This document shows positions 18,569-27,895 of a DNA stretch of 64,000 nucleotides, one piece after another. Position 1 is the first letter of the stretch, and the number at the start of each line of letters is the position of its first letter. The notes beneath the pieces are model-generated. The model was not told the DNA's origin and did no database searches. It saw only the letters and a list, made by a program, of their open reading frames with translations. The translations under genes and the position numbers were made by a program. The DNA is from Pycnococcus provasolii (Eukaryota > Chlorophyta > Pseudoscourfieldiophyceae > Pseudoscourfieldiales > Pycnococcaceae): contig OW568864.1 of assembly GCA_938743325.2 (NCBI GenBank), forward strand, positions 1,116,001 to 1,180,000, given 5' to 3'.

Positions 18569-19957
18569 GCGTTACCCAGTGCTGCGACACCGATATCGGC
18601 ACCAGCCGCGGCACCTGCGCCTGTGACAGCAACGGCGGACGAAGCGACGGTGACGCCGCCACACGACCCCACGACCGAGAAGAGTGACGCCACCATGCGA
18701 ACAAACGACGACGCAGGACACCTCATACGAGGCCACGGGTACCCGCACCGTGCGTACGCGGTGAAAACTGGCGACGGCTACGTGCTGCACATCGATCGCA
18801 TCCCGCGACCGAGAAGTCGACGCAAGGTGTACCTGCAGGCGGGCATCTTAGACGATGCCGTAGGCTGGGTATCATGTGGAGCTCGTAGCTTGGCGCTTTG
18901 CCTGTACGACGAGGGATACGACGTGTACCTCGGCAATCTCCGGAGCAGCCCGCCGCATCGTCACGTCGACCCATCCCTCGACCGTGGCAAGGGTGCGTAC
19001 TGGGACTTCGATGTCACGGAGCAGGCGCTCTTCGACGTGAGCGCGATTGTCGACGCCATCGCCTCGCACGCCGACGTCGAGCTCGCGGGGCGCGGCGGTG
19101 CTGCGGCGACCACGCTTCACGGGATTGGGCATAGCCTCGGTGCAGCGGCACTGCTCGCGCACGTCGCGTTCTTCGAGTGGAGACGCATGCACGGCGACGA
19201 GAACGTGACATCGTGGGAAGCGAATGGAAACGGCAAGCAGCACAATCATCCAAAGGCACCTCGCCTTTGCCTCGACGGTGTGATCGCGCTCGCGCCGGCG
19301 GGATTCCACCACCACGCCACGCCACGTGCGGCGAGCTGGTTCATGCAACTCGAGCGCGTCGTGCCGCGCGGAATTTTCCCAAGAGTTCTGCACCTCCCCG
19401 GTCCGGCTGCGCGAAGCCTGTGGCATCGATTCGTGCAGGACTTGCAGGACCTTCCTGCTCTCGGGTTGATGTTCAACAACACAGCAAGTTTTTTCCTCGG
19501 CAAGGACCCGTCGGACTGGGCGCGCGCGATGCTGAAACCGCACTACAGCGAGGAGAGCATGCCCGCGGTTTCCATGCGCACCATTCTATGGCTTTGCGCG
19601 TGCTGGCGTGCCAAGTCGTTCATGCTGTGGGACGGCGGATCGGAGTACAACACCCGAATGTACAGCTCGACAGCGCCATTCTGCGTGTCTGAGGATGGTT
19701 ACTTCGCGATTGAGACGCGCGGGCACGTCGTCGTGAGCGTCGCAAGTGGAACCGAGGACGGGCTGTGCTGCGATCGCAACGCCGCCGAGCATATACGAGC
19801 TCTCCGAGATGCGCGCGTCAAGACGAGTGGCGGTGACGCGTTCGTTGACGAGGAGGAGTACAAGCTGTTCGAAGGAGCAAGCCACAATACCTTCACTCTG
19901 GATCCTCCGGACGAGCTTGTGCGCTGGGTCCTTTCAAGGCTCGAGGTGGCGGCGTAG
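17399..19957 (+). CDS. Acid-lipase-like alpha/beta hydrolase
   Basis: I propose exons 17399-17536 and 17657-19957. The 120-bp intron has a GTACGT donor and CAG acceptor, is pyrimidine-rich, and is in phase 0 without stops, so read-through is also possible. The product is about 812 residues. A Ser run is followed by a hydrophobic segment (FLSLFTFWILDVLESAAAA), a long charged linker with Thr, His and Ala homopolymers, and the C-terminal catalytic region. That region starts with the AB-hydrolase-associated lipase motif (IRGHGYPHRAYAVKTGDGYV). The nucleophile elbow is GHSLG near residue 535, YWDFDVTEQ resembles acid lipases, and EGASHNTF supplies the candidate His. It likely cleaves neutral lipid esters; location is uncertain. 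The 450-residue N-terminal extension is unusual for the family. Confidence 0.8.
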
Positions 19958-20121
19958 GAGGGGGCAGCAAAAGAACAAATTTTTATTTTATACCCTGTAA
20001 TTGAGCTTCACACCTACAAGAGAGAATTTCGACGTCGTTGTTGTCGTTGTTGTTCTTGTTGATCGGAGCAGGAGAACGGAAAATAAATGTATCAGAAATA
20101 TATTACACGTATTAAAATTAC

Positions 20122-22582
20122 TCAGGAAAGCACAGCCACACTTTGGGACGCCTCCGCCTTGTTCACTCCAACGAAAGATGCCGGCGTCGCATCATCCGGG
20201 AAGTTGTCCATCTGTTTCATTTAGTGTGTGTGATAGGTTGTTATTGTTAGTGACTGTTGTTTATCCACCATGGCTGTTTAGTAGAGGTTGTGGAAGACTT
20301 ACGCCAGGCGCTCGGCACCAGCCCTTGGAGTTGTCAGGCCCACGTTCACTGTCGTACGAGTGACAAATACGCAGGTTGTGTCGGTAGTAGGCATGCTGAC
20401 CTCTATCCTTTAGGTGCCACGGGTGACCTTCGGGCGGGTGCACCCTATCGCTGTCAAGAAGCTCTTGCATGAGCATGCTCTCCGCCTCGAATGCATGGGC
20501 GCCGACGTTGCCCTTATCTCTCATCCCGTAGAACTTGTAGTAGTGATACGGGCTGCTCATTCCCAAGAGCGTGTTCGTCGACCCGAAGCTCTCACCAAAT
20601 CCATACGCGGTGATTGCCCTGCACCAGTTTAAGCTCGCCACCACCGCGAGCAGTCCGCTCGTGGGATCGTTTCCTCCCTCGAACGGGCCAAAGCCAGCCT
20701 TGCACAACTTCGCGCGGTATCGCACCAGCATAGCGCGGGTGAGGCTCACAAGGCGGCTCGAAAGCAGGAACACGCGAACATCCTTGTCGCGCCCTCCATT
20801 GCCCGACGCATCTTTCTTCTTGCCATGCGATCGATCGTTGTTCCTACGCGTCCAGAAGCTTGCAAGTTGCTCGTACTGCTTCTCGTCCGCGCGGGACGAT
20901 AGCAGTGCACATCCCTTCTCCAGCGGGAGCTTGTCACCGTCGATGGGGCGATTAAAGTCGCCCATGCCATGCTCCGTCACCCAGTTGGGAAGCTCCGGTC
21001 CGTACTGCATCACCAGCTTGCTGGCATCACGTGCCGTGCAGTATCGATGGCTCCAGAGCGCGTTGAGCAGCCGAAATGTCGATTTGTGACCCACGTGCTT
21101 CTCGTAGCCCTGGATGGGTGCCTGGTTGAGGCGAATCACCACGTCGTGACTGTCGATGCTCTTGCCAAATTGGCTTCTCAGCAAATCTCCGGAGTTTCCG
21201 ACGATTGCGCAGCTTCGGAACTTGTACTTGTGAAACACCTCGTGCATATCCTCCGGTATGTGCTGCGCCGTGAACGCCGGCGGCGTCTTGCGGCGGAAGA
21301 AGTTTGCATAGTTTCCCGAGTGCACAAACGAGTCCTCGACGCCGCCCATCGATCTCGGCATGTACACGATGGTATCTGTGCCAAGCGCTGGCCGCTCACC
21401 ACGGTACCCGGGACAACGTGTCCACTCGAGTCTCCCGGGCAGGTGATTGAGGTAGTACGAGTCGCGGATGTTCCCGTCGCGATCGAACATATCTGGACGC
21501 AGCTTGTGTCGCCGCAGGGCGGTGCGATTGTTCGACTGCGTGGCAGTCGCATCTGCGACATCATTTTCAGAGGCGGAAGCGGAGGAGGAGGAAAAGGCGG
21601 CGGAGGAGGAGGAAGAGGCGGAGGAGGAGGCGGAGGAGGAGGCTCGTGCGCGCGTCGTTGGCGGCGATGTCGACACCGAACGATCTGTAGATGCGCGCGA
21701 GGCACCCCCACGACGGGCGGCAGTTGCTGTTGAAGTGGCCGCTACGGCAGGTTTTGAAGCACGCTTAGATGATGCTGACGCTGATGGCTTGGCGTTGACG
21801 GCAGGGGTGGAGGCGGCGGGCACAGCACGCGTTGCGGCGGCACTCTCCTCCTTGCTTCCCTCCTGCTCGTCCACGACGTCGTCGACGAGTATGAACTTCT
21901 GCACTTCTTCTGCTGCAAGAACAACCTCACCCTTATCTTCACCACCTCCACCGTCTTCGTCCAAGCCGGCTGGCAACTCCGACTGTGCCTTCGCCCTCTT
22001 ATCGAAGAGGCTATCCGTCCCTCGCGCGTGCTTTCCGCCGACGCCGCGCGCGCCGTTCTTACTCGATCGATCACTTGCGAGCGCTTGTCTTATGAGCTCC
22101 TCGTCGACGCCAAATTCCTGCGAGAACTCCTTCGCTTCTAGTTTCATTTCGCCTTCCGCCATGTCAACTTCGCCGTCGAGCCCTGAGGCTGACTTTTCCT
22201 CGGACCACCGCCTCTTGACAAGCGCCTCTGCTTGCCTGAGCGCCGCATCGACGCCGTCTTCGGATCTCGATGGCTGCGCCGAGCCCGGCCGCGCGGCTGG
22301 CCGGTGTTTGCTCCGTACCGGCGTCCTCGCCCTGATTGCCTGAGTGCGCTGCGCGTTCGTTTCTGAGTCCCCAGCGACGTTGTCATCCGACGAGAAGTCT
22401 GCGTCGTCGGCGTTAAGGTCCGGGACGGGTGGGCGTCGCAAGTAAAGCACGAACAAGACGACCGCTGTAATAAGAAACACGAGGTTTCTCTGCGCACCCA
22501 TCAGCAGGCCTGCTCGGCTCCGTCGATGTCCACCACGCAGCGTCGTCGCCGCAAGGGTGTGCGGCGGCTTGTGCGGCGGCAT
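20122..22582 (-). CDS. GT29 sialyltransferase-like glycosyltransferase (type II membrane)
   Basis: Exons 20303-22582 and 20122-20211 (91-bp intron, GTAAGT...CAG, phase 0) give 789 residues. A short cytosolic Arg-rich tail precedes one membrane anchor ([16 protein letters not shown]), then a long Ser/Ala/Glu-rich stem and the catalytic domain. Sialyl motif L is [20 protein letters not shown] with [10 protein letters not shown]; motif S is [20 protein letters not shown] with [14 protein letters not shown] with downstream HAFEAES resembles motifs III/VS. GT29 enzymes transfer CMP-activated sialic or related ulosonic acids in the Golgi; the plant-lineage substrate is uncertain. The exon 2 tail ([13 protein letters not shown] onward) was found only by using the strong GTAAGT donor. 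The start MPPHKPPH fits a type II topology better than upstream in-frame Mets. Confidence 0.85.
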
Positions 22583-22842
22583 CTGCTTTCGAGGAGAATG
22601 AACGACGCTGGGATGGCTGCGATGTATCTGGGTACTGTACGGGTAGGGCGATGACGGGATGTCCGTTTTTGGGCAAACGAATTCAAGGAACAGCCTTCCT
22701 CTCACAAACCCCGAACTAAATAAATTCCAAATTCCATTCTCTATTCCACTCCTCGTCCTCGCCTTTCTAGGGGACCAAACTACAATCCGCCGCCGCTCGT
22801 CGTGTCTCATTCTCATTTCTGCGGTTTTACCGGCCCTTGGCA

Positions 22843-24534
22843 ATGGCTCCTCCTAATGGCAACGGAGGCAACCCTGGCGTCCTTTCGTACGCGTCCGTGC
22901 TTGTCGTTTCGCCCAGCGCAGGGGGAAAAGCAGGAGGAGGAGGAGCAGGATCATCGCGACACACCAGGGTGCCTGGAAGGAACCTGGTCACGGAAGGGGC
23001 TGCGGGTGCTAAGCGAAGTGAAATTAAGGACTTCACTCTCATGCGCGGAGAAGGGGCCGACGCAGGGGGCACGCAAGCGCGCGCGCTCTTCGGATCGTGG
23101 ATTGAAGCGGCGTCGTCCTCAAAAGCACAACAACAGCTTGGTAAACGAAAGTCGCCGTCATCTGCAGCAGCGCTTGACCCACTCGCGCCATCCTACCTGC
23201 CGCTCGAGCGTGTGCGAGACGACGACGAACACAATGCCGCCATGTTCATTCCCATGCCGGTGTTAGAAGACGACAGCGAGAAGGAGGAGGAGGAGGCGCC
23301 GCCACCCTTGCCTGCGGCGGCAACTGGCGAAGACGGATACTTAGCAGACATGCTTGATAACGCGAGCACGCCACCTTGGCTCGCAAGAGGGGGTGTCGCG
23401 GAACTCGCTCGGATTAAGAGCGCGAGCCTGCAGCTGCACCACGAAGTCTGTCGGTTCGTCGCGTACGCTGCGCCCTCCAAGGCGGAAGTGGCGCTCAGAC
23501 AGGCGGCGGTGGAACGCATACGTGATGCCGTGACTGCAATCTGGCCGCACGCAACCTTAGAGGTGTTCGGGAGCTTCGCCACTGGTCTATACTTGCCAAC
23601 GAGCGACGTCGACGCAGTCGTCATGGGTTCCAAGGTACACGACATACCAAGCGGGCTCAAGGCTCTCGCCGCCATGCTCATGCGAAGGCAGATGGCTACA
23701 AATATTCAAGTCATAGCCAAGGCTCGCGTCCCAATCATCAAGTACGTCGACTCCACGAGCCAGATCCCGTTCGACGTGTCGTTCGACGTCGCAAACGGAC
23801 CTGAGGCGGCGGTGTATGTCAAGGAGCAAATGGCGACATACCCGCCCCTCAAGCCTCTCATTTACGTGCTGAAGCTGTTCCTGCAGCAACGCGAATTGAA
23901 CGAGGTGTACAACGGCGGCGTCGGATCGTACGCGCTTCTATCGATGGTGCTCGGCTTTCTCAAGACTCACCCGAGCCGCTATCGGCCAGCAAGTCACGGG
24001 AAGGGTGGCAGCCACGCGAAGACTTCGTACAAGGAGATGGAGACGAACCTTGGAATACTCCTCGTGGACTTTCTCTGCCTGTACGGGCGTCGGCTTAGCT
24101 ACGTCGACGCCGGCGTGAGCTGCCGCGATGGCGGCCACTTCTTCTCCAAGTCGAAGCGTGGTGACGCGTGGCTCCAGCCGAGCCGGCCTGGATGCCTGTG
24201 CGTGGAGGATCCTCGCGATGCCGACAACGACCTTGGGCGCAACTCGTACAACATTAGCCACGTGCGCAACGCCTTTGGGCTGGCGTTCGACGTTCTGACG
24301 AGTCCAACAACGTACCCTGGAGAGAGCCGTCTGGCGAAGCTCGTGCGCCCAGAGGCGAATCTGTACCACCGGCTTGTGGATGGTGAAAAGCAGCCGGCAA
24401 GTGGTGGTGGTGGTGGTGGTGGTGGCGGTGCGCGAGCTCCACAACCTTTGGCGCCGGAGATTGCGGATGCGATTGGAGCCGTGGAGGCGGTGGCGCGCAA
24501 ACGCAAGCGTTCTTCTAACAACAAGGAGATGTAA
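22843..24534 (+). CDS. TRF4/5 (PAPD5/7)-type non-canonical poly(A) polymerase
   Basis: 563 residues in a single exon. An N-terminal Gly/Ala/Glu-rich part precedes the catalytic core from about residue 180. The nucleotidyltransferase motif is [20 protein letters not shown] (GS...DxD), with the third acidic residue in IPFDVSFDV. The central and PAP-associated domain includes [36 protein letters not shown] and [14 protein letters not shown], then [20 protein letters not shown], the segment typical of TRF4-type enzymes. A Gly run and a basic Lys/Arg tail follow. These enzymes add short A tails for nuclear RNA surveillance with exosome cofactors. The start is the ATG in a good context (CAATGG). 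It diverges from the sialyltransferase gene across 260 bp. Confidence 0.93.
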   Translation: MAPPNGNGGNPGVLSYASVLVVSPSAGGKAGGGGAGSSRHTRVPGRNLVTEGAAGAKRSEIKDFTLMRGEGADAGGTQARALFGSWIEAASSSKAQQQLGKRKSPSSAAALDPLAPSYLPLERVRDDDEHNAAMFIPMPVLEDDSEKEEEEAPPPLPAAATGEDGYLADMLDNASTPPWLARGGVAELARIKSASLQLHHEVCRFVAYAAPSKAEVALRQAAVERIRDAVTAIWPHATLEVFGSFATGLYLPTSDVDAVVMGSKVHDIPSGLKALAAMLMRRQMATNIQVIAKARVPIIKYVDSTSQIPFDVSFDVANGPEAAVYVKEQMATYPPLKPLIYVLKLFLQQRELNEVYNGGVGSYALLSMVLGFLKTHPSRYRPASHGKGGSHAKTSYKEMETNLGILLVDFLCLYGRRLSYVDAGVSCRDGGHFFSKSKRGDAWLQPSRPGCLCVEDPRDADNDLGRNSYNISHVRNAFGLAFDVLTSPTTYPGESRLAKLVRPEANLYHRLVDGEKQPASGGGGGGGGGARAPQPLAPEIADAIGAVEAVARKRKRSSNNKEM

Positions 24535-24602
24535 TGTAATTTAGTATCAACAACAGAAATATCTTAACATTACGGTTCTTCGAGTTAACTTTTCACCTAG
24601 GT

Positions 24603-25292
24603 TTAGCGCGTGATGGTTGTGATTGGGAGAGGAGCCAGGCTTCCGTTGTATTGCTGTGGCACGAAGACGCCTCGCATCTTAAGCTCTCGTGCGTGCTGGC
24701 AAACAACGCAAGGTGCGCACAAGCACGTTTCGCAGACATCGCCCCAAGATCCCTCCGGAATTCCGTATTTCTGACGCAGCTTCGTGCGCTGCGGTCCGAG
24801 GCACATGCACGACCCAAGGCAAGCCGCAATCGGACACGTTTCAGGGACTTGCAACCCCATCGTATAGACACAGCATGGGACCGTAAAGAACGGCGATCCT
24901 GGCCCGTTGACTATAGTTTCGGCTCGCCCGTAGAGCACGCCGAACGGTGTCAGGCACGTCTCTACGTCTGAGCAGCAGTCGAACACTCCCGACGCCCACG
25001 TCGGCGCGGCGTGAGCGCTGCGTGGGTGAGCTGGGTACGCGTAGACGGGCGCGACGAGCTGCGGCGGTGCCGCGATGACACCCGGGTAGAACGCGACCTG
25101 CTGCTGGTTGTTGACCGCGCCGTAGTTCGCGGCAGGATAGCCCGAACTAGCAGCTAACATGGCCGCGCCGTTCGTGCCATGGCTTGGTGCCGGCAAGGTC
25201 GTAGTCGTCGTCGTCGTCGGCGGCGGCGTTCCCTGCGCGACGTGCTGCTGTTGCGACAGGAGAGGCGCGGACGGCTTGTACGCGTCGTCCAT
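24603..25292 (-). CDS. PLAC8-family Cys-rich protein
   Basis: 229 residues. The first 110 are low complexity (Gln, Thr, Pro and Ala). Residues about 118-215 form the PLAC8 domain: WASGVFDCCSDVETCL, FGVLYGR, PCCVYTMG, CPIAACLGSCMCLGPQRTKL and RQKYGIPEGSWGDVCETCLC, followed by APCVVCQHARELKMRG. PLAC8 proteins (plant PCR/FWL types) sit in membranes and influence divalent metal handling or organ and cell size; which applies here is unknown. It is convergent with the poly(A) polymerase gene (68 bp between stops). Confidence 0.92.
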   Translation of the reverse strand: MDDAYKPSAPLLSQQQHVAQGTPPPTTTTTTTLPAPSHGTNGAAMLAASSGYPAANYGAVNNQQQVAFYPGVIAAPPQLVAPVYAYPAHPRSAHAAPTWASGVFDCCSDVETCLTPFGVLYGRAETIVNGPGSPFFTVPCCVYTMGLQVPETCPIAACLGSCMCLGPQRTKLRQKYGIPEGSWGDVCETCLCAPCVVCQHARELKMRGVFVPQQYNGSLAPLPITTITR

Positions 25293-25568
25293 GCTTTTTT
25301 AATATGAGGTGAGGTGAAAACGGGATGGACGTGGATGAGGTGTGGAAGCAGCTGCGAATTCCGAAGGGCAGGGTAGGTGGCAAGCTCTTGTGGCAAGCTC
25401 TTGTGGCAAGCTTTGCGGCCGGTGTTGAGTTCTGGTGTTGAGAGAAGAGCATGTGGTTTGGGGTTTAGCCCAAATATGAAAAAACGATCTGATCCCCGAA
25501 TAATCCGGATCTTTCTTTCTCTGGCCGTAATTTCCGCCCCGCCATTCCCTCCCCCTCTTCAGCCTATA

Positions 25569-26342
25569 ATGGCGTCCTCTCTCGCCCTCCTCGCGTCTCG
25601 GCGGCGCGGGATCCACCTTCCAAACGTCAATGTCTTACACAGGAATAGAAGGAGATCTCCTGGTCCTGTCAAGGTGTTCTCCTGTGCTGCTGGCGGTGGC
25701 GGTGGCTCCGCCTGGGTCAGCAAAACGAACAACTGTGTCAGCTGTGCAACAGACGAAGACGTCGGCGCGATTGTGAACCTACAAACGGACGCATTCCACG
25801 TTCCCATGGAAGGACCGCTCAGCGTCATGGACTCGCTCATGAAGCAGCAATTTAACGCCGAGGTGCTCAGCCTCATGCGGTCGAAGATGCGTGCGCAGTG
25901 GCCGACGAAATTTCAAGGACGCAAACCGGAAGAGGCGAGATACACCGTTGTGGTTGCGAGGAACGAAGGCGGTGACGTGGTTGGCGTCTGCGACGTGTGC
26001 GAGGCGAAGGTGGAACAGCGTCTCGCGCAGGCACTTTCGGAAAAGCACGGAACAGCCGTGGACAACTACGTCTTCGTCTCGTGCATGGCAGTCGCGCCGG
26101 AGGCTAGACGGAGAGGCGTCGCCTCGGCGCTACTCGACGCCGCGTCGGAGCTCGCTGGTGAGTGGCGATCTGACGGCGGTGTAGGTTCCGCCGAGGGAAT
26201 CATTGGCCTCGACGTGTATCAGGACAATATGGTTGCCATCAAGGTGTACGAGGCGAACGGGTACACGCGCGCGACGGCGGATCCGCCGTGGAGCTGGGCG
26301 TACGGCCAGCGCCCTCGTATTTGTTTGTCAAAAACGTTCTGA
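25569..26342 (+). CDS. Plastid-targeted GNAT acetyltransferase
   Basis: 257 residues. MASSLALLASRRRGIHLPNV and the following basic/Ser stretch is a transit peptide ending around the CAAGGGGG region. The GNAT fold follows: CATDEDVGAIVNLQTDAFHV at the start, a strand with YTVVVARNEGGDVVGVCDV, then the acetyl-CoA loop VAPEARRRGVASALLDAASE (R-x-x-G-x-A pattern) and DVYQDNMVAIKVYEANGYTR. It likely acetylates protein N-termini, lysines or small amines in the chloroplast. The start was taken at 25569; the frame is open to 25377, but that part is 5' flank containing a GGCAAGCTCTTGT tandem repeat (25380-25413) and a CCCCGAAT motif (25494). Confidence 0.9.
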   Translation: MASSLALLASRRRGIHLPNVNVLHRNRRRSPGPVKVFSCAAGGGGGSAWVSKTNNCVSCATDEDVGAIVNLQTDAFHVPMEGPLSVMDSLMKQQFNAEVLSLMRSKMRAQWPTKFQGRKPEEARYTVVVARNEGGDVVGVCDVCEAKVEQRLAQALSEKHGTAVDNYVFVSCMAVAPEARRRGVASALLDAASELAGEWRSDGGVGSAEGIIGLDVYQDNMVAIKVYEANGYTRATADPPWSWAYGQRPRICLSKTF

Positions 26343-26410
26343 TCGTTGACGACATGACATGTAAATAAACGTACATCTCTTTTTTTTAATAAAATGGATT
26401 TGAACTCTTA

Positions 26411-27502
26411 TCATCTCGCAACGTCGTCGGAATTCGCCTCCTCCGCCTTGGCAATCTTCTCCGCCATGTGCGCCGCGCCCTTTTCCTTCATCTTCCTCTT
26501 CTCCTCTTCGCCTTCCGCCGTCGCCGCCTCTTCCGTCTTGCCCACGAGCCGCTCGAGATCCGCAGTCCAACCAAGTAGGCTTGCCAAGCGCCATGCGCTT
26601 GCATCAATATCGCCGCCGACGAAAACGTCGCGGTACTGATACTCGCCGTCGAACAAAAATCCTCTTGCGCGTTGCCAACCTGCGATCTTGACCAAATCCT
26701 CGCTCGCCTCGCCAACCTTCTCACGGTTCATCAGTACGCGCGGGGTCATGTTCGAAACTTCGTCGACGCACGATGCGAACGGCTGAACGGCCAGGCTCGT
26801 GCCCATGACGATGAGAAGGTCAGCGTCGGGAAGGTCCTCTCGCAGTGCGTGGAAGAAGGCGTGTGGCAAGCTCTCGCCGAAGAAGACGATGTCCGGCTTG
26901 CAGAGGCCGCCGTGCTTTTCGTTGAACAGCTGCCACGTGTCCGTCCTCACCGCCTCCTTGAGTTCGTCGACGTCCACCTTCTGTCGCGTTTCAATGCACG
27001 TCGCGGCGTCGAAGTTTCCGTGGGCGGCAACCACCAATTTCTTGGGAATGCCAGCCTTCGCCTCGAGCGAGTCGATATTCTGAGTCAGCACACGCTTGAG
27101 CATGTCCTTTTCGTGGAACAGTTTCATGAGGTAGTGCGCCGGCGTGGGCTTGAAGTCGTTCGCGGCCCACATTTCCTTCGCGAGCGTGTAGAACGCCTCC
27201 GGCCTGTCTTGGAAGTAGTCTATGCTGAATATCGCCTCCGGGCTGGGCAGGTTGTACTGCTGGAGGTTGTCGTACAGTCCCGTTCCTGGCGTTCGAAAGT
27301 CAGGAATGCCGGCGGACACGCTGATGCCCGCTCCCACCGCGAACACGACTTTTTTCACTTCACCAGACTTGATTTTGTCAGCGACGCCTTGCAGGTCAAA
27401 CGACGCGAGCACAGGTTCGGGCGGCGGCGGCGACGGCTCTCCTTCGGGGTCGTTGTTGATTCCCATGCGCGCCAGCATCGCCTGAATCAGGGAAGCGTCC
27501 AT
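26411..27502 (-). CDS. Sirtuin NAD-dependent deacylase (SIRT2/3-like), zinc site reduced
   Basis: 363 residues. The Rossmann core shows GAGISVSAGIPDFR (57-70), then LYDNL and FYTLAKEMW, TQNIDSLE (140-147), the catalytic His in AAHGNF (161), KPDIVFFGESLP (202-213) and VMGTSLAVQPF. This is the class I (SIRT1-3) signature. The zinc module normally has two Cys-x2-4-Cys pairs between the HG and KPD motifs; here only C169 and C201 remain, so the structural zinc may be lost or bound differently. A charged Lys/Glu helix forms the C-terminus. No plastid or mitochondrial presequence is obvious from this start (MDASLIQAML); a hydrophobic in-frame extension to 27559 is judged non-coding. Confidence 0.9.
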   Translation of the reverse strand: MDASLIQAMLARMGINNDPEGEPSPPPPEPVLASFDLQGVADKIKSGEVKKVVFAVGAGISVSAGIPDFRTPGTGLYDNLQQYNLPSPEAIFSIDYFQDRPEAFYTLAKEMWAANDFKPTPAHYLMKLFHEKDMLKRVLTQNIDSLEAKAGIPKKLVVAAHGNFDAATCIETRQKVDVDELKEAVRTDTWQLFNEKHGGLCKPDIVFFGESLPHAFFHALREDLPDADLLIVMGTSLAVQPFASCVDEVSNMTPRVLMNREKVGEASEDLVKIAGWQRARGFLFDGEYQYRDVFVGGDIDASAWRLASLLGWTADLERLVGKTEEAATAEGEEEKRKMKEKGAAHMAEKIAKAEEANSDDVAR

Positions 27503-27895
27503 GGTCAACGAGGCGAGTGTGCCAAGTACTAGAAGCAGAACTAGAACTAGAAGCAGCACACGAGGAGACTGAGATATTGAGTTGATGATGGTTGCAAGCC
27601 TAAACTTAACTTAACTACTTAAGTGGTGAGATTTGTAAGTGACTTGAGAGGTGGCAACAAGAATCGCAACGGAGATGAGATGCTGAGATACTACTTCCTC
27701 TAAGGTGGAAGAATGAATACTGTAGTGGCGAGGATTCTGCGATGGGGAAACCTGGATCGTTACAGAAATCCGGGGATGGAAGAAAACGAAAAGAAAAGAG
27801 GGGAGGAGACTCTGCGATGGGGGAATGGCGAGGAGAATAACTGTACGGGTAGTACCATGAAATATAAATAGAGTAAAATTACAAGGTTCAGGCTG
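27503..27895. other. Intergenic between two minus-strand genes
   Basis: 393 bp that should hold the sirtuin promoter and the 3' UTR of the second sialyltransferase-like gene. CTAGAA/AAGCAG micro-repeats (27527-27558) adjoin the sirtuin start. No gene or RNA was recognised. Confidence 0.5.
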
